A DNA stretch of 64,000 nucleotides from Puccinia triticina (GCF_026914185.1 NC_070562.1:6200001-6264000), one strand, 5' to 3'. Numbered from the stretch's first letter, positions 9,765-22,399 are shown. Translations and numbers: made by a program. Notes: generated from the sequence alone by a model not told the origin.

Positions 9765-12685
9765 ATAGCACTGTATTTCATCAAGTATCAAATTTACAAT
9801 GTTCTTTTCTAAGTAACAAAATTCTAAAATAATTCCAGTTAACTTGCCTGGGTCTTGCATTTCTTGGGCTTGGAAATGCTTCCTTTTTTGCAAACAGCTG
9901 TGGTGCAATTAGCAGATCCACACTCCACATTTGATACCCTGCTGGTCATCTTCATTTGTAGAAGATGGTTGTCTGAGACCAACAAGGAAAAGGATGATTT
10001 GACCAATTCAAGGAAAAAAACTTGATGTATTGAGATACCAATGTCAGGCAGTGATAAAAGTAAATTTGTGCGGTAGGACTAAGTTGATGTGACTGGTGCT
10101 ACTGATGATAAGGATGATAATTGGGCTGGGTGTCCATTGGCCCGCCCAAACCCGGCGCGGACACACTTTTCTTAGGATTATCAGACTTTGGCCCGGCCTG
10201 CTACTGCTATCAAACAGCGTGGGCTGCCCAGCGGGGGCCCGTGGGCTTAACCAATCTGACCTCAATGACCCCCAAAGACCTACCCAAGTACGTAAATGTA
10301 TGTGCCCTTCACCAAATACCCTTGGTGGTGTCTCTGAAAATATGCAGTCTATGTACACTAAGTCACCTGTTGAGGCTTTTGTGCACCCAAGACTGGATGA
10401 AGAAGTAGAATGTGATTTTCTCTCTTATCCTTGGTCCCTCTGCTCTCCATCCTATCAGATCAATCATGTTGTTATCTTTCTTTTATGTCTTTTTTTCTTT
10501 TTTTACAAAATCAATGTTATCACAAATTTTTTTTTGCTGGCCAATGGGAAGCCTGCGGGTTGCCTGCAGGTACCCGCTTTACCCGCCTATCTCCAAGCCC
10601 GCACGAGCCACCCATGAGCTGCTTGTGTCTGCAATGAGGCAGACACAGGTTTGGGCCAGAAACAATATTTTGGTGTTTGGACCCGGCCTGGCCTGTCCAG
10701 CATTGTAGCGGGTTGAGCTGGGCTAGCCCGCGGGCAGCCCCAACCCTCCCAATTATCAACCTTAACTGATGATAGCAGTACATAATCCTATGTGGGTCAA
10801 TCAAATCAATGGCCCAGATGAGGGTAACAACGAGTTTGACAGATTGCCTTGATAGGCAACTTTGACTATAGGCTTGGCATGACAATATTGGGCAAATTTA
10901 AACACTCCAAGCTGACTGGCACAACATTGCCGTTGACTTGCCTGGTTGCATTTGAATCGTAGTCCTGACCGGTATAGCCTATCTAAAGGTTTGAGTTGCC
11001 CTTTCTTTGCGTCGAATCGAATTCGTCTCATTGGGAGATCAAGTTAGGCCTAGGCAAGACCAAAATCATTGATCAGGCCCGACTAATGTCATAATTGGGT
11101 CTACTGCAATTGATTTTTGGAGCTGTCCTCATGTTGAGCGGCTGGATGAAACCAATGCCAATGGTTGTTAGCCTCCAATTACTAACGGCTATTACACCGT
11201 GTTGGTAGACTGACAGAATTGGTTGGATATGTTCAGGGGGCAGGCCAGGATTTGATTGATCAAACAACGGTTCTGAATCACTGTTTTGCATCTAAATCAA
11301 TTACGGGTAACCAGCTGGAACTGATAAGCAAGATCTTGGCGGCCAATTGGTACCTTAATGTGGGTTGGGGCCTTCCTGTCAACCAAGGCTTTGAACTTGA
11401 CATTGGGTTAATTGCATAACTCGTGATCTGCACTGTTGGGTTTGTGCGCGGTGTTTGCGGGCAATTGACGTGTAGGGTTTAGATGAGATCAACTCTGATG
11501 ACATCCTTGATATCAAGCAGACAATTGAATTCTATGAATCAACAATAAACCTTTGACTGACGTGTTGCCAAGAAATTAAACAGCAACTTGGTACTTACTA
11601 ACTCATCTAATCACTTAACATTGAAGGATCACGCGTGGGGACAGTTTGCAGTAAGCATCTGGTTGATTTTTGTGTGTTTAGTTGTGTTAAAGGTTTGTGT
11701 TGAGTTGAGCTTTGCAATGACTCAAAACTACGGTGATGCCAAATGCAATAGAAGTTGATCACTTCTGTTGCTACTACAAACAAACCTTGAAGCTACAAAA
11801 CAACTCTGAACACAATTCCGTTTTTGGCGCATCTCATCACAAGGGCAAATCATAAAAGGTTGGAGAAGTTGCAAGGATTTGTCTGACAGTACTTGTCCGC
11901 GTGTTGCTCTCCAACCTATGTAGTATGATTGGCATAAGGTTTGACGCGCACAAACTGATTCCAAAATAGGGTTTAATCAGGTATTCAGTGGCTGGAGGAC
12001 AAGAGTCAATATGAACACAAACGGAAAAACAGCTATTCACGAGGTTGCAGGAAGCCACTCTCAATGTCGTGATATATCAGGGCATTTTATGAACATGAGC
12101 ATGGGCGTTGTCTTCAACTACAGCGTTCCAGATTTGGTCGTGTCATCAAGCATGTGGTGTTCCTCCTGCGGGGCAGTCCATTGGGACAAAGGAGCGGGTT
12201 TTGGCCGTCTTGGCAGCTCGCATGAGGGCAACTCATGTTCAGAGAAGATTGTGCGCGATCCAATCTACGGGGAAGGCCGTTACCTCAACTTTGGGGAGAC
12301 GGTGACCAGTTCGCCTTTGATAAAATCAAGGTGAGAGCGGACTGGCCTGGTAATCTTTGCATTTACTGCGAATCTAACTGTTTGGACAATGTAGACCGTA
12401 TTAATCGCAACGGCTTGCCGAGGCTGATGGTTGCTTGTAGTACACATAGATGAGTTGTGGAGAGCATCGCCAATTAGAAGTTCAGTTGGTGGGCCTGAGG
12501 TATTTTTGTTCAACAACATTAACGCTTGTTACGTGCACACAATCTATAGTGTAGCCTTGCAAATGCAAAATCTGATAGGAGCTGATTGAGCCTGGGGGGA
12601 ATGGTGTATAATTGTATTGAGCTTAAATCAAGTGTGCAGCATTTATATTAACATACTTTCACTATCCCGCAATGTGACATGTTAT
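9765..12685. other. Repeat-rich intergenic DNA, no confident gene
   Basis: Bases about 10,115-10,757 form a GC-rich block rich in GCCCGG, CCCGCC and GCGGG words, bounded by GATAATTGGG and its inverse CCCAATTATC, so possibly a small TIR element. The rest (10,760-12,680) has only short ORFs on both strands. Confidence 0.4.
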
Positions 12686-13482
12686 TTAACGCAAGTTTAG
12701 GTAGTAATTACAAAATAGATTCCGCGTTTTAGGCCCTGATTTCCAGTCAAGAGTTTTTTCCATCAGGCTCAATGTTTGACGCCAAACACTCTTCCAGAAT
12801 GTATCTAATTGAATGACAGAAGGAGTCAAATCAAGCATGAAAAGATTTTTGACAATGAAGTCTTGCCCGTTTGCAACATTGACCCCAGCCAAATGGCCGT
12901 AAAACCAGGCGCGGTGGCCAATGTGGTTTGAATCAAGGTCAAAACTCCAATTGGCATGTAATGGTATTATGAAGTCGATAACGAGCTTTGTCATAGGACT
13001 CTGGTCAAGGCATTAGCTGGTTTGTAATTTGCTTTAAGATTAGGCTTACTCACATCCGTCGTGTGCTTGAGGGTGATGGCGCATACCGGGTTCTTGCTTA
13101 GGATATTTGCCATCAAAAGTGCGCATATGGTTCCAACTGCGTTGACTGTTAAGGGTGGTTTGTGGTGGGTGACACTCCGGAATGGTTGTTTGGACATCAC
13201 TGAAGATGTGAACTTCAATTGTAGTGCGCCGTCCGGGCCAATTCCATTGATGAACCCTTTCATGTTGTACGCCCGCTCGGCAACGGGAATTGCGCCATCA
13301 TTGAATGCCCGCTTCAACTTGATGGGGAAGAAGTTAGAGTTTGCGGGCGGGCGCAAAAATAACCAGCTGCGGAACAATGTGCTTTTGCCCAAGGGCACGC
13401 CGTCAGCCTGTGTAGGGAGCTTTGCTATGTTGTCAGGTGTTTGGTTTAAACTTTGTGATGACAATCGTACACACAGATTCAT
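12686..13482 (-). CDS. Unknown two-exon protein, possibly OB-fold-like
   Basis: Exon A starts at an ATG at 13482. It splices from a GTGAGT donor (about 13,051) to an ACCAG acceptor (about 12,999), in frame, into exon B, which ends at 12686. The join reads KHTTD|SPMTKLVIDF. The product is about 250 residues with alternating beta-like strands (GFINGIGPDGALQLKF, then GHLAGVNVANGQDFIVKNL). This suggests a small beta-barrel of the kind seen in multi-copy rust families, but I cannot name it. A stop lies just upstream of the ATG in this frame. Proline-rich minus-strand frames at 13606-13788 and 13785-14093 may be a disordered N-terminal part on other exons. The gene lies just inside the Helitron-type end at 14089, on the opposite strand. 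Confidence 0.45.
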
Positions 13483-13784
13483 CAATATATATGTGGCCGC
13501 AAAAGTTTACCCTGTTGGCCAGTGAAGTTTAATGGTGAGTAGTTTGGAGTAATCTATTGCCTGGGGCCATGGTTCCTGTCGTGACAATATTAATCTGGGG
13601 GGTTTTCAATGAGGGGTCTTGGGAAGTGATGTCAAGGAAGGGTGTAAGGGGTGGAAGTTTGAGGTACCTTCGGACATTGGTCTTGAGCCTTGCGCTGACG
13701 GTACCGTCGATGACTTGGGTATTGTTAGGGGTGACTGGTAGCGCGCGTCAGTGGTTGAAAGCGCCAGTTGCGACTGACTTGGTC

Positions 13785-14088
13785 TCAATGGTTCACTGCG
13801 GTTGACCCCTGTGTGTGGGCGGACCTGGGCCTTGTGGCGCGTGTTGGTGGGCGGGGGGGGGGGGGGTGATATTGCCTTGGTGCGGTGAAGGTTTTGGTGG
13901 GGGGTTGCATGTTGGGTGGTCCGGGCAACTGTTGGGCAGGTGGCGTGTTTGAGCGCGGTAGACTGCTTGGTTTGGGTGTGTTTGCCTCCGGTAGAGGGAG
14001 GGGGCTCCCGCAGGGGCCGGGGTGTTGGGGGGACGGGGAGGGCACCCGCTCGGGGCAGGCCTGTAGCGGCGGAGCCGCTTGGCCTCTA
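13785..14088 (-). CDS. Proline-rich low-complexity frame, possible N-terminal exon
   Basis: A 102-codon open frame rich in Pro, Ser and Thr upstream of the unknown two-exon gene. It is interrupted before that gene and its composition follows the GC-skewed (G on plus strand) DNA, so it may be a compositional artefact. Its beginning overlaps the Helitron hairpin, which argues against it as a conserved exon. Confidence 0.2.
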
Positions 14089-14089
14089 G
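14065..14089 (+). mobile_element. Helitron-type 3' terminus
   Basis: Hairpin AGCGGC-GGA-GCCGCT (14065-14079), then 10 nt ending CTAG (14086-14089), next base T. Same signature as at 4968. Confidence 0.75.
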
Positions 14090-14243
14090 TCACCTACATA
14101 TAACATTCCTCTTTACATCCCTTACATATAACATTCCTTGTCTCTTGCACACTGAACACAGGTAATTAGGGTTCAGAGTCAGATAGAATTAAGAATAGTT
14201 CTAAAGATTGCGCCACACTATAAATTCTTAGTGTATAGTGGGT

Positions 14244-14613
14244 CATCTAATGTTTTTGGCACCACATTTTTGAATGCAGAAGCTCAGGCCACAGCCGTTA
14301 ATTCATGAGATTGGCTACAGGGGTGGAAAATAAGTTCCTAAGAATGATTATGAATTCATTTTTTATCATTCTTGTTGTATATTGCCATACTTTGCTCTCT
14401 AATTTCTCCCCCTTGGTTTGAACAGTAATGAACATTCTGAGAAATTTGCAAGAAATTGAAAAATTTCCACATTTTTCATTTTTTTATTTTTACTTTTTTT
14501 ATTTCATAATCATTCTTAGAAACTTATTTTCCACCCCTGTAGCCAATCTCATGACTTAACAGCTGTGGCCTGAGCTTCTTCATTCAAAAATGTGGTGCCA
14601 AAAATATTAGATG
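14244..14613. mobile_element. 370-bp foldback MITE
   Basis: Two near-perfect inverted arms of about 111 bp (14244-14354 and 14503-14613) flank an AT-rich loop. They share CATCTAATGTTTTTGGCACC-like ends and a GAGATTGGCTACAGGGGTGG core. No coding capacity. A target duplication was not resolved. Confidence 0.85.
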
Positions 14614-15073
14614 TACATTCTCCCAGAAGCTTATTCAATGAAGGATGCCCTTCAAGCACACGTGTAGTCTGACATTATCCTTGACTTCTACATTTCCCTT
14701 CCAAGCTCAGATCACGCCTAGCGTAGAAGTTCCACACCGGTCAAGCCCTCCACTTGAGGACATTTATTGTCCAACTGCATTCAAAGTTCCCAACTGCTTT
14801 CACTTGCTCAATTGAATCAACCATCAATCCAACCGTCTCCCCTCCAACCAAACCAATTACACCCGTTCCTCCTAGCAATGCCCATGACCGCATAACCCCC
14901 AGCCCCCCAGATTCACCCCCCGTCTCACCATCTTCTGCTGCCACAATCACTGCTGTTGTACATTCATCCCCTTCAAACTCTGTGATCCCGCTGAATTACT
15001 GGTACCCCACTCACTCACCATCTGCTCAAACAGACCCCTAAGCCTTGTTTCTTCTCAATATAGGGGGGTAGAC

Positions 15074-15335
15074 TGTGAAACCTCCGCGGCGTAGGCGCCA
15101 CATATTTCACAAGCCTTTCACAAGACCCAAATTCAACCCATTATAGCCTTGTCTCCATGCCTTCTCCTAGCTCAGCAGAGACCCCAACTGACTGTTCCTC
15201 TCTCCTGAGCTAGGTGAGCACTTCCATTTCCATTCTCATATCTCTTTTCATTATCTTCCTTTTCAGTTGTATATAGCAGGGACCCCAACTGACTGTTCCT
15301 CACTCCTGAGCTAGACGTGAGATACAAGTCCCACA
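15074..15335 (+). repeat. LTR (262 bp), plus orientation
   Basis: Starts TGTGAAACC and ends CCCACA. One base later comes TGGTATCAGA (15337-15346), the classic primer-binding start complementary to the 3' end of initiator tRNA-Met. Inside, a 30-bp segment (GACCCCAACTGACTGTTCCT plus CTCCTGAGCTAG) is present twice (about 15182 and 15281). No partner LTR was found, so the element is truncated, probably by the minus-strand Ty3 debris to its right. Confidence 0.55.
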
Positions 15336-15389
15336 CTGGTATCAGACCCGCTGAGACCCTAGTTGTCTCCCACCTGTGCCAATTTCTAG

Positions 15390-15957
15390 CCCAGTGAAGA
15401 GCTTCAGCTCTTACATGCCGCGGAGCTTGAAGGTGCCTTTAGAATTCTTTCTCCAAATGGCATTAGCCCCGTCTTCGAAGATTCCTTTACCCAAACAGAG
15501 TTTAATGACTTAGAGAAGAATATCCTTTGTGATTATATTATTTTCTACCATGAGGATTTTCCGCAAAACAAAACAGAAGTCTTAAACCAAGCTTGTTTAT
15601 ATATCAAATTCTGTACCTTGTTTGCAAAAGTAAGTCTTCCTAAAATATATCTTTTACCAAGCAGTTCTTGTTATTACTAATTATAATGTTACTTTTTCAT
15701 TGTTCTTTTAGACTAACATCCATAGGCCCAAGCGTATAATCAAACAAGAAGATCCAATGTCTAGCAGGTCAAATCAGATCCAAGCTCCAGCTCTTCAGGC
15801 TTCAGATTCATGAGACCAGTTTATTTTGGTCACCAAAGCAGTAAGTACCTCATTTTATTATTTATCCCAAGGATTATAGAGCTTAACATGAACTGCTGCG
15901 TATTTTCTAGATAAAACTGCGCTGTTTAGCTCCTCCAGTTTGTGGAAACTGTTGGTA
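15390..15957 (+). CDS. Short spliced ORF behind the LTR, gag-leader-like
   Basis: An open exon (15390-15629, after a TTCTAG) encodes a plausible acidic helix-rich stretch (LSPNGISPVFEDSFTQTEFN). It splices by GTAAGT..TTTTAG (intron 15630-15711) in frame to a Lys/Ser-rich exon with a TGA at 15811. If that TGA is a mutation, a further GTAAGT..TTCTAG intron leads to a stop at 15957. Position after the primer-binding site suggests the N-terminal gag exon of a truncated LTR element. No family domain is recognised. Confidence 0.35.
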
Positions 15958-16102
15958 AATTTGGTAAGGACCATTCCACTTATTCTCAAAAAGCTTCCTG
16001 TATTGTAATTCTAGACTTTTATTGTAAAATAAAACAAAATCTTTTTCTTGTAATGGTTTTCTAGGTTTATTTTTATCATTCCAGTATTCAATAGCTTGTT
16101 TT

Positions 16103-18554
16103 CTAGTTTTTTAACAAATTTGAGTGCGCTAGTTGTAGAATTTTATCCCGTCGACACAATTGAAGTACCTGAGCCTCTAGAAGCTCCTGAGTTGTCTCAA
16201 CCTGTTCCCAATTGATTCCCAGAAAGGTTTCCAGCTCCAGATCCAGCGGTAAAATAGCTTGTTGTCCAAAAACAAGCTCCAAAGGTGTATATCCAGAAGT
16301 TTTCTTCATTGATATTCTATCTGCAAAGAGTACTAGCGGAAGAAAAAGGTGCTATTTCTTGCCTTCTTTGCCGCAGAGTTTAACTAAAGTATCTTTTACT
16401 GCTTGATGTCCATGCTCCACCATGCCGTTAGCTTCAGGATAGTATGGTGTTGTGACTTTAACCTTAATGTCAAAGTTTTTAATTGATTCCTGGAATTGAG
16501 CTCCAAATCTACCACAACTGTTCTTGGCGCTCCATAACAGTAAATCCAATTTTCTTGAAACCAGTGAGATGTTTTCTTTGCCTGAATCTTCTCCATCCCC
16601 ACAGCTTCAATCCAACCGGATAAATAATCCCGCGCAATTACTAGATACTTCCATCTTCCCGCTTTAATGTGAACCGTATCTAAACTAACTCTGCCAAAGA
16701 TTGTTGATTCTCCCATAGGGTTTCTTTCTTCTGAAGGTAAAAGCTTGCTTCTTTTCTGACACGGTTTGCAGGATAAAACCCAATTTTTAAGTATTTTCTT
16801 TAAATTTGGCCACCAGAAGCGTAGTTTAATTCAACATTACGTTTCTTTAGTTCCCCGGTGCCCAAGACTCTTGTGTAAAGCCTGTAATATTTTACTTCTG
16901 TATTTGCGGCGGTGTAGCTGCTACCTGAGAAAAAGGTTGAATCTTTTTATGCAACACTCCATTCAAAATAAAAAAGAAGAAAGACTTTTGAATAATAGTT
17001 TTAAATTCCTCAGCGCTAGTGTTTGGTGGCTATTCATTGTGGATAAGTAAATTTCTAACCTCTTCAAAAATACCTCTTGCAAAACTAGAACATCCTCCCC
17101 CAACTTAGCTGTTGTCCCCAACAGCTGAACTGAAAAAGGCCTGTTTAGTTCCAAAACCAGGATGGGGGGGATTACTCCATTCTTCATCTTTTTCAAAATA
17201 CAACACTACACATCTTCTTCATCAGAATCCGGCGGTTGTCTAGAAAGACCGTCCGGCATTGTAAATGTTTTGGCGGGGGTGTGAACTAAATCATAAGAAA
17301 ATAACTGGATAAAAGCAATCCACCGGTTCATTGGCGCATTTGGTAAGGAGGAATTATTGATCATCCCAATTAAACACTTAGCATCAACGCTTAACTGAAA
17401 ATGTTGACCCCATAATACTGTCTGTATTTTTTTAAGTATTTTAGATACTCCCCAGAGCTCAAGTTTTGATTGAGAATAGCTAGACTTGCGTTTAGAGAAA
17501 ACTATGGATTTGTATAAGACAGGTCTGTCCTTATCTTTGTCACCTTCTTGCATAAGAACCGCGCCCGCCGCAATGACACTTGAATCAACTGATAATTTAA
17601 TTTTATCTGCATTTTCTCCTAATCTAGATTTTTAAGAGTAATATCCCTACCAACAATCTTTTTCAGCGCATCAAAGGATTCTTGGCAAGCTGTTGTCCAT
17701 TCCCAAGCCACGTCCTTTCAAGTAAGTTTGCAAAGAGGTGCTGCTACTTTTGAAAAATCCTTCATAAAAATTTGTACATATACACATACGCCTAGAAAAC
17801 CTCTGACTTTGGTTACATTCTTTGGAATTGGCCAGGTTTTGACTTTATTCAACTTTTTATTCAACATCCATCAACCTTCTTTACATACATTGTAACCAAC
17901 TAGATCCAACGCTGGTACGTAGCAGGCAAATGTTTTAGCTGAAATTGTAAGCCCTGCCTCTTCTATTCTGAATAGAATTCTTTCTAAAGTTACTGCGTAC
18001 TCATAGATAAAACACCTAATTTTTGAATTTTATTTTAGAGTCTTGTCTGATTCCAGTCCTTTAATCCCACCGTCATCAATAAAAATACCAACATGTTGCC
18101 AAATTTCTGGTTGGAGAATCCACATCATTTGGGCTTGATAAACCACAACAGAATCTGTGGCCCCCTGAGGTAATCTTTCATCATAACCACCCATTATGTC
18201 GCCTAAACCATAGCATGCACAGCCCGTAAATGACTGAATTAAATCTTCTTTTGATGGCAGAAGTCCTGAATCCTTAATAGTAACTGTATTTAACCGTTTT
18301 AAGTTGTGTACAATTCAAAATTTTCCGTCCTGCTTCTTGACACAAAAGACGGGAGTAGAATAGCTAGAAAATGATTGCTCATAAAGACCGGTTTGTAGCC
18401 ACTCTTGAATTAACTCAATAAAAGTTTCTTTAATAGTTCCTGGAATTGGTATGGGTGTTAATTGCCACAGATTGTGCAGAATAACCGGTATTACATAAGG
18501 TTTACCGTAAGAATGCTTGAGGATTCCACGATCTGACTCTGTGAAGGCTAGCAC
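16103..18554 (-). pseudogene. Decayed Ty3/gypsy pol (RT, RNase H, integrase fragments)
   Basis: From 18,554 leftward the minus strand gives the RT N-terminus (IPIPGTIKETFIELIQEWLQ, then STPVFCVKKQDGKF). An interrupted RT core follows. Next is an RNase H/tether segment at 17553-17206 (YSQSKLELWGVSKILKKIQT, then DALSR-like PDGLSRQ). Then comes the integrase core at 16716-16352 (VSLDTVHIKAGRWKYLVIAR; PYYPEANGMVEHGHQAVKD with the catalytic Glu region) and a C-terminal piece ending at 16103 (SGYTPLELVFGQQAILPLDL). Many frameshifts and stops show it is dead. Upstream gag/protease is missing because the Helitron end at 18594 abuts it. Confidence 0.85.
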
Positions 18555-18593
18555 TTTCTGTTGGATTTTGATAACATTAAAAAATAAATTATA

Positions 18594-18618
18594 CTAGAGG
18601 CCAAGGCGGCTGCGCCGC
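18594..18618 (-). mobile_element. Helitron-type 3' terminus (minus strand)
   Basis: Read on the minus strand: GCGGC-GCA-GCCGC hairpin, a short spacer CTTGGCCT, CTAG, then T (A at plus 18593). The element would extend to the right. It abuts the decayed Ty3 pol, so it probably inserted into it. Confidence 0.75.
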
Positions 18619-18991
18619 TGTGGGGTTCAGTCTCCCACCTCCTTGATGTAGATTAAGTATGTAAATATTCCCCTAACTCAAACATTTCTATACCATGATT
18701 TTTCCCAATGTTGATCTCATTTTTCAATTCAAATTAGTAAAAATAAACCCCTTGGAACAGTGCTATTAGGGGGTATCAAATATGAGAAATCCACCATTAC
18801 AAACCAGTCAATTAGAAATTGCCAAATCCACAATTCCTAATTGACGGGTTTTTGAAACCCACCAACCCAACCAAGGTGGATTTTGAAATAGCTAAATCAC
18901 ACTTTTTTCACTCAAATCAGTCGATTCAAATTATCATAGTTTTTCAACTCACCCCACTTGAGCAACCTGAGCCCCAATTCAGTTTGCCAAG

Positions 18992-19252
18992 CGTTCAATC
19001 CAACTGATGCCCAAATCAAATTCACTTCCTCAAACGTTCAAGCCAACTGACACCCCGATCAAATACACTTCCTGGAACCTTTGGCCCAACTGACACCCCG
19101 ATCAAATTAACTTCCTGGAACCTTTGACCGAACTGACACCCGATCCAAATCACTTCCTGGAGCCTTCTACCCAACTGAACCCCCAATCAATTTTACTTCC
19201 TGGAGCCTTCTAACAAACTGATACCTGGATCAAATTCACTTCCTGGAACCTT
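18992..19252. repeat. Subterminal 43-bp tandem repeat (about six copies)
   Basis: ACTTCCTGGA(A/G)CCTT recurs at 19024, 19067, 19110, 19152, 19195 and 19238 with AACTGACACC between. Arrays just inside a transposon end are commonly transposase-binding sites. That role is inferred. Confidence 0.8.
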
Positions 19253-19334
19253 CAAGAGCTCAAAAGCAATCATGCCAAAAGTATCTTGAAGAAAAAAGAT
19301 AGTTGAAGGGGCCAATGTTGCTGCCCTTGCCTTG

Positions 19335-20542
19335 ATGCTTGATTCTGATTCTGATTATGACTCAGACCTTGAAGATTTTTACGCTTTTTCGATGCATCAG
19401 CTTCAGAGACAATACCTAGAAGACCGCAATTCCACCACTCGCTTAAATCCTTGCTATGACATGTTTGAACTTCAAGACCTATCAGCCTCAAGCTTTTTAC
19501 AACTGTTTTGTATGACATTTCCATGTTTCCTCAACCTCCTCCAGCTTATCGAACAAAACCCCATCTTCTACAACAACTCTCAGAACCCCCAACGTGAACC
19601 ACCTATTCAAATTGCCGTTGCTCTGTGCCGTCTTGGATCAAATGGCAACGGGTCAGCTGTCTTAAGGCTGAAAAATCTTTTCCAAGTTGGCTTTGGAACA
19701 ATTGACCTGTATACTAGAAGAGTCATCAATGCTATTTACAAATTACGAACTTCTCTAATATCATGGCCAACCAAATCCGAACGAATCAAATCATCACAGG
19801 TCATGCAAGAGGAAGGATTTCCTGGCTGTGTCGGATTTGTTGATGGAATGTTAATTCCCTTGAGTCAGAAGCCCCCAGTAGGTGGGAATCACTACTTTGA
19901 TTGAAAGAAGAGGTCATATTTTTGATACTATCTTCTATAAAGGAATCTTCTAACATGTTGACTGATTTTTTTATATTTGGCCTGCCCCTCAGATACTCAA
20001 TCTCAGTTACTCTCATATGTGATGTCAACAAGAAGTTCATATCGTACCTGGCGGGATTCCCTGGCTCCTGTCATGATGCTTATGTTTTTTCACACATGAA
20101 GGTTGCCCAGGAACCAGAACAATATTTTGATCAAAACCAATTCCTACTTGCAGACTCAGCCTACACCAATGATCAATATGTTGTCCCTGCATACAGAGGA
20201 CCCAGAGAATTATCTGACCAGCGAAACGTCAATTTCAACTACCGCCTTGCCCAATCTCGAGTCAGAATTGAACATGCCATTGGGATTCTCAAAGGTCGAT
20301 TTGCTAGCCTATGTGAGATTTGAAGTCAATTAGGCAGGCAGGAAGAGATGAAGGAAGCCATCAAATGGATTGTTACATGCATCATTCTACATAATCTGCT
20401 GGCAGACCTCAAAGATCAATGGAACAAGCTCTATGAAGATGACATTCCTGAACCACCCCCTGAAATAGCACCCCACACTGACAAAGCTTTGTATGATCTG
20501 AGACGTATCTTGCGTCCCATCACACTGGCCCACTTTGAATAA
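19335..20542 (+). pseudogene. PIF/Harbinger DDE transposase, two exons, two TGA interruptions
   Basis: Cuts and pastes the element using a DDE nuclease. Exon 1 is 19335-19912, an 80-bp intron (19913-19992, GTCATA..CCTCAG) follows, and exon 2 is 19993-20542, giving 375 codons after splicing. The start is the ATG at 19335, preceded by stops. All three catalytic regions are visible: D in GFVDGMLIPL, D in LADSAYTND, E in RVRIEHAIGILKGRF. The intron removal restores YFD-x-KKRYSISVTLICD with one in-frame TGA at 19902-19904. A second in-frame TGA lies at 20321-20323, before the conserved tail MKEAIKWIVTCIILHNLL. Both TGA codons follow a T (TTGA), as expected if CGA arginine codons decayed. Otherwise the copy looks nearly full length for the family. 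Confidence 0.85.
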
Positions 20543-20929
20543 GGCAAGTGGATCATTTGGGGGGGGGCTGGGGGGGATGATTTTTGTTTGACTGAAATTG
20601 ATTTCTATTCACCTAGATTGGGTCTTCTAAACCGCTTGAAGTGGTCTGGAACCATTTTCATGCCACGGCGTTACTTTGGTTTCCTTTCAAATAATACAGT
20701 GTCACCAATATCATATTCATGTTTCACCTTTGATTTTTTTTCCTCCGTTCCCAGACAAACTCTTCCACTTGAGTCAGTGGATTCATGTTTGCCGTTTCAT
20801 CCTCTTCCCTTTGACCAAGCCAAGCTTCAACTCTTCATCAAAAGCCTTCCCAAGCGCATAAAACCCCTCAACTCTCAATCTCATAGTCACTGCCACGGAA
20901 ACCCAGTCAACAAATAACGGTGGGTGATA

Positions 20930-22312
20930 TCAAGGCCAGGGTTTTTTTTAATCTTTGAGGCCTGGCTGACTGTTGAGGCCTCTCTCTGTTCTATCAGTTG
21001 GCAGACGACCTCAGAAGGCCTCTGACCTTGTCCTTGCACCTCAACTCGCCCTGGACCCTGCCCTTGTGCCACAATCCCCCACCAACAAACCCAGGTGAGC
21101 ATTTTGGCGGTTCAACTGTCCTGGGCCTTGATCAATGGATCAAGACCATGTTTTTTTGATATCTGAGGCCTGGCTGACTGTCCAGACCTTGCGGTGTTCT
21201 GTCAGCTCGCGGGACCTCAACCTCACACCTCAACTTTCCCCGGACCAGCCGTGGTGACACGATCCCCCCCCCCCCCAACAAACCCAGGTGAGTCTGGTGT
21301 TCCCTTTAATGGTCCTGGGCTTTGATCGATCGATTGAGGCCTTGTTTTATATCTATATTTGAGGCCTGGCTGACTCTCCAGGCCTCCCTTTGTTCTGTCA
21401 GCTCGCGGACAACCTTCGGAAAGCCTCCAAACTCGACCTTGCACCTCCACTTGCCCTCGACCCGCCGTGTGTTTGCGATCCCCCCCCCCAATGCCTCGCA
21501 CCTCTACTCGCCCCGGACCCGCCGTGCGGTCGTGATCCCCCTGCAAAGGACCCAGGTGAGCCTGGGCTTATGTACAACACTCCTGGACCTCGATCAATCG
21601 ATCAAGGTCATGTTTTTTTTATTCTTGAGGCCTGGCTGACTGTCCAGGCCTTGTGGTGTTCTGTCAGCTCGCGGAGTACCTCAGAAGGCCTCCGAAGCAA
21701 CCCTTGCACCCCTACTCGCCCCAGACCCGCCCTGGTGACGTGATCACCCCCCAACGGACCCAGGTGAGCCTGGGCTTCTATACAACACTCCTGGACCTCG
21801 ATCGATCGATCAAGGTCATGTTTTTTTTATTCTTGAGGCCTGGCTGACTGTCCAGGCCTTGTGGTGTTCTGTCAGCTCGCGGAGTACCTCAGAAGGCCTC
21901 CGAAGCAACCCTTGCACCCCTACTCGCCCCAGACCCACCCTGGTGACGTGATCACCCCCCAACGGACCCAGGTGAGCCTGGGCTTCTATACAACACTCCT
22001 GAACCTTGATTGATTGATTGAGGTCATGTTTTTTTTGATTCTTGAGGCCTGGCTGACTGTCCAGGCCTCGTGGTGTTCTGTCAGCTCGCGGAGTACCTCA
22101 GACGACCTTTGAAGTAAACCTTGCACCCCTACTCGCCCCAGACCCACCCTGGTGACGCGATCACCCCCCAACGGACCCAGGTGAGCCTGGGCTTCTGTAC
22201 AACAGTCCTGGACCTCAATCGATCGATCGAGGTCATGTTTTTTTTTATCTCTGAGGCCTGGCTGACTATCCAGGCCTTGTGGTGTTCTGTCAGCTCGCGG
22301 AGGATTTTTCCT
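20930..22312. repeat. 208-bp minisatellite inside the Harbinger element
   Basis: Six to seven copies. AGGTCATG anchors recur at 21605, 21813, 22021 and 22230 (208, 208 and 209 bp apart), with more diverged copies to the left. Each unit has a GATCGATCGATC-type palindrome, a T-run, a GAGGCCTGGCTGACTGTCC hairpin and a CCCAGGTGAGCC block that looks like a splice donor. ORFs through it on both strands are repeat artefacts. Confidence 0.85.
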
Positions 22313-22399
22313 TTTAGGATTTGTGTTCACCTGGAGTGTTATCACACGCATTCACCGATCATCATGAGCTCACAGGCAAGTCCTTTCACTATCCAAACT

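Noticed and set aside
15811..15813. TGA at 15811 as another TCG-decay stop
   Set aside because: It is preceded by A (TCA TGA), so it does not fit the TTGA pattern and may be a genuine stop.
21223..21743. Overlapping ORFs of 105-120 aa on both strands
   Set aside because: They lie entirely in the 208-bp minisatellite and repeat with its period.
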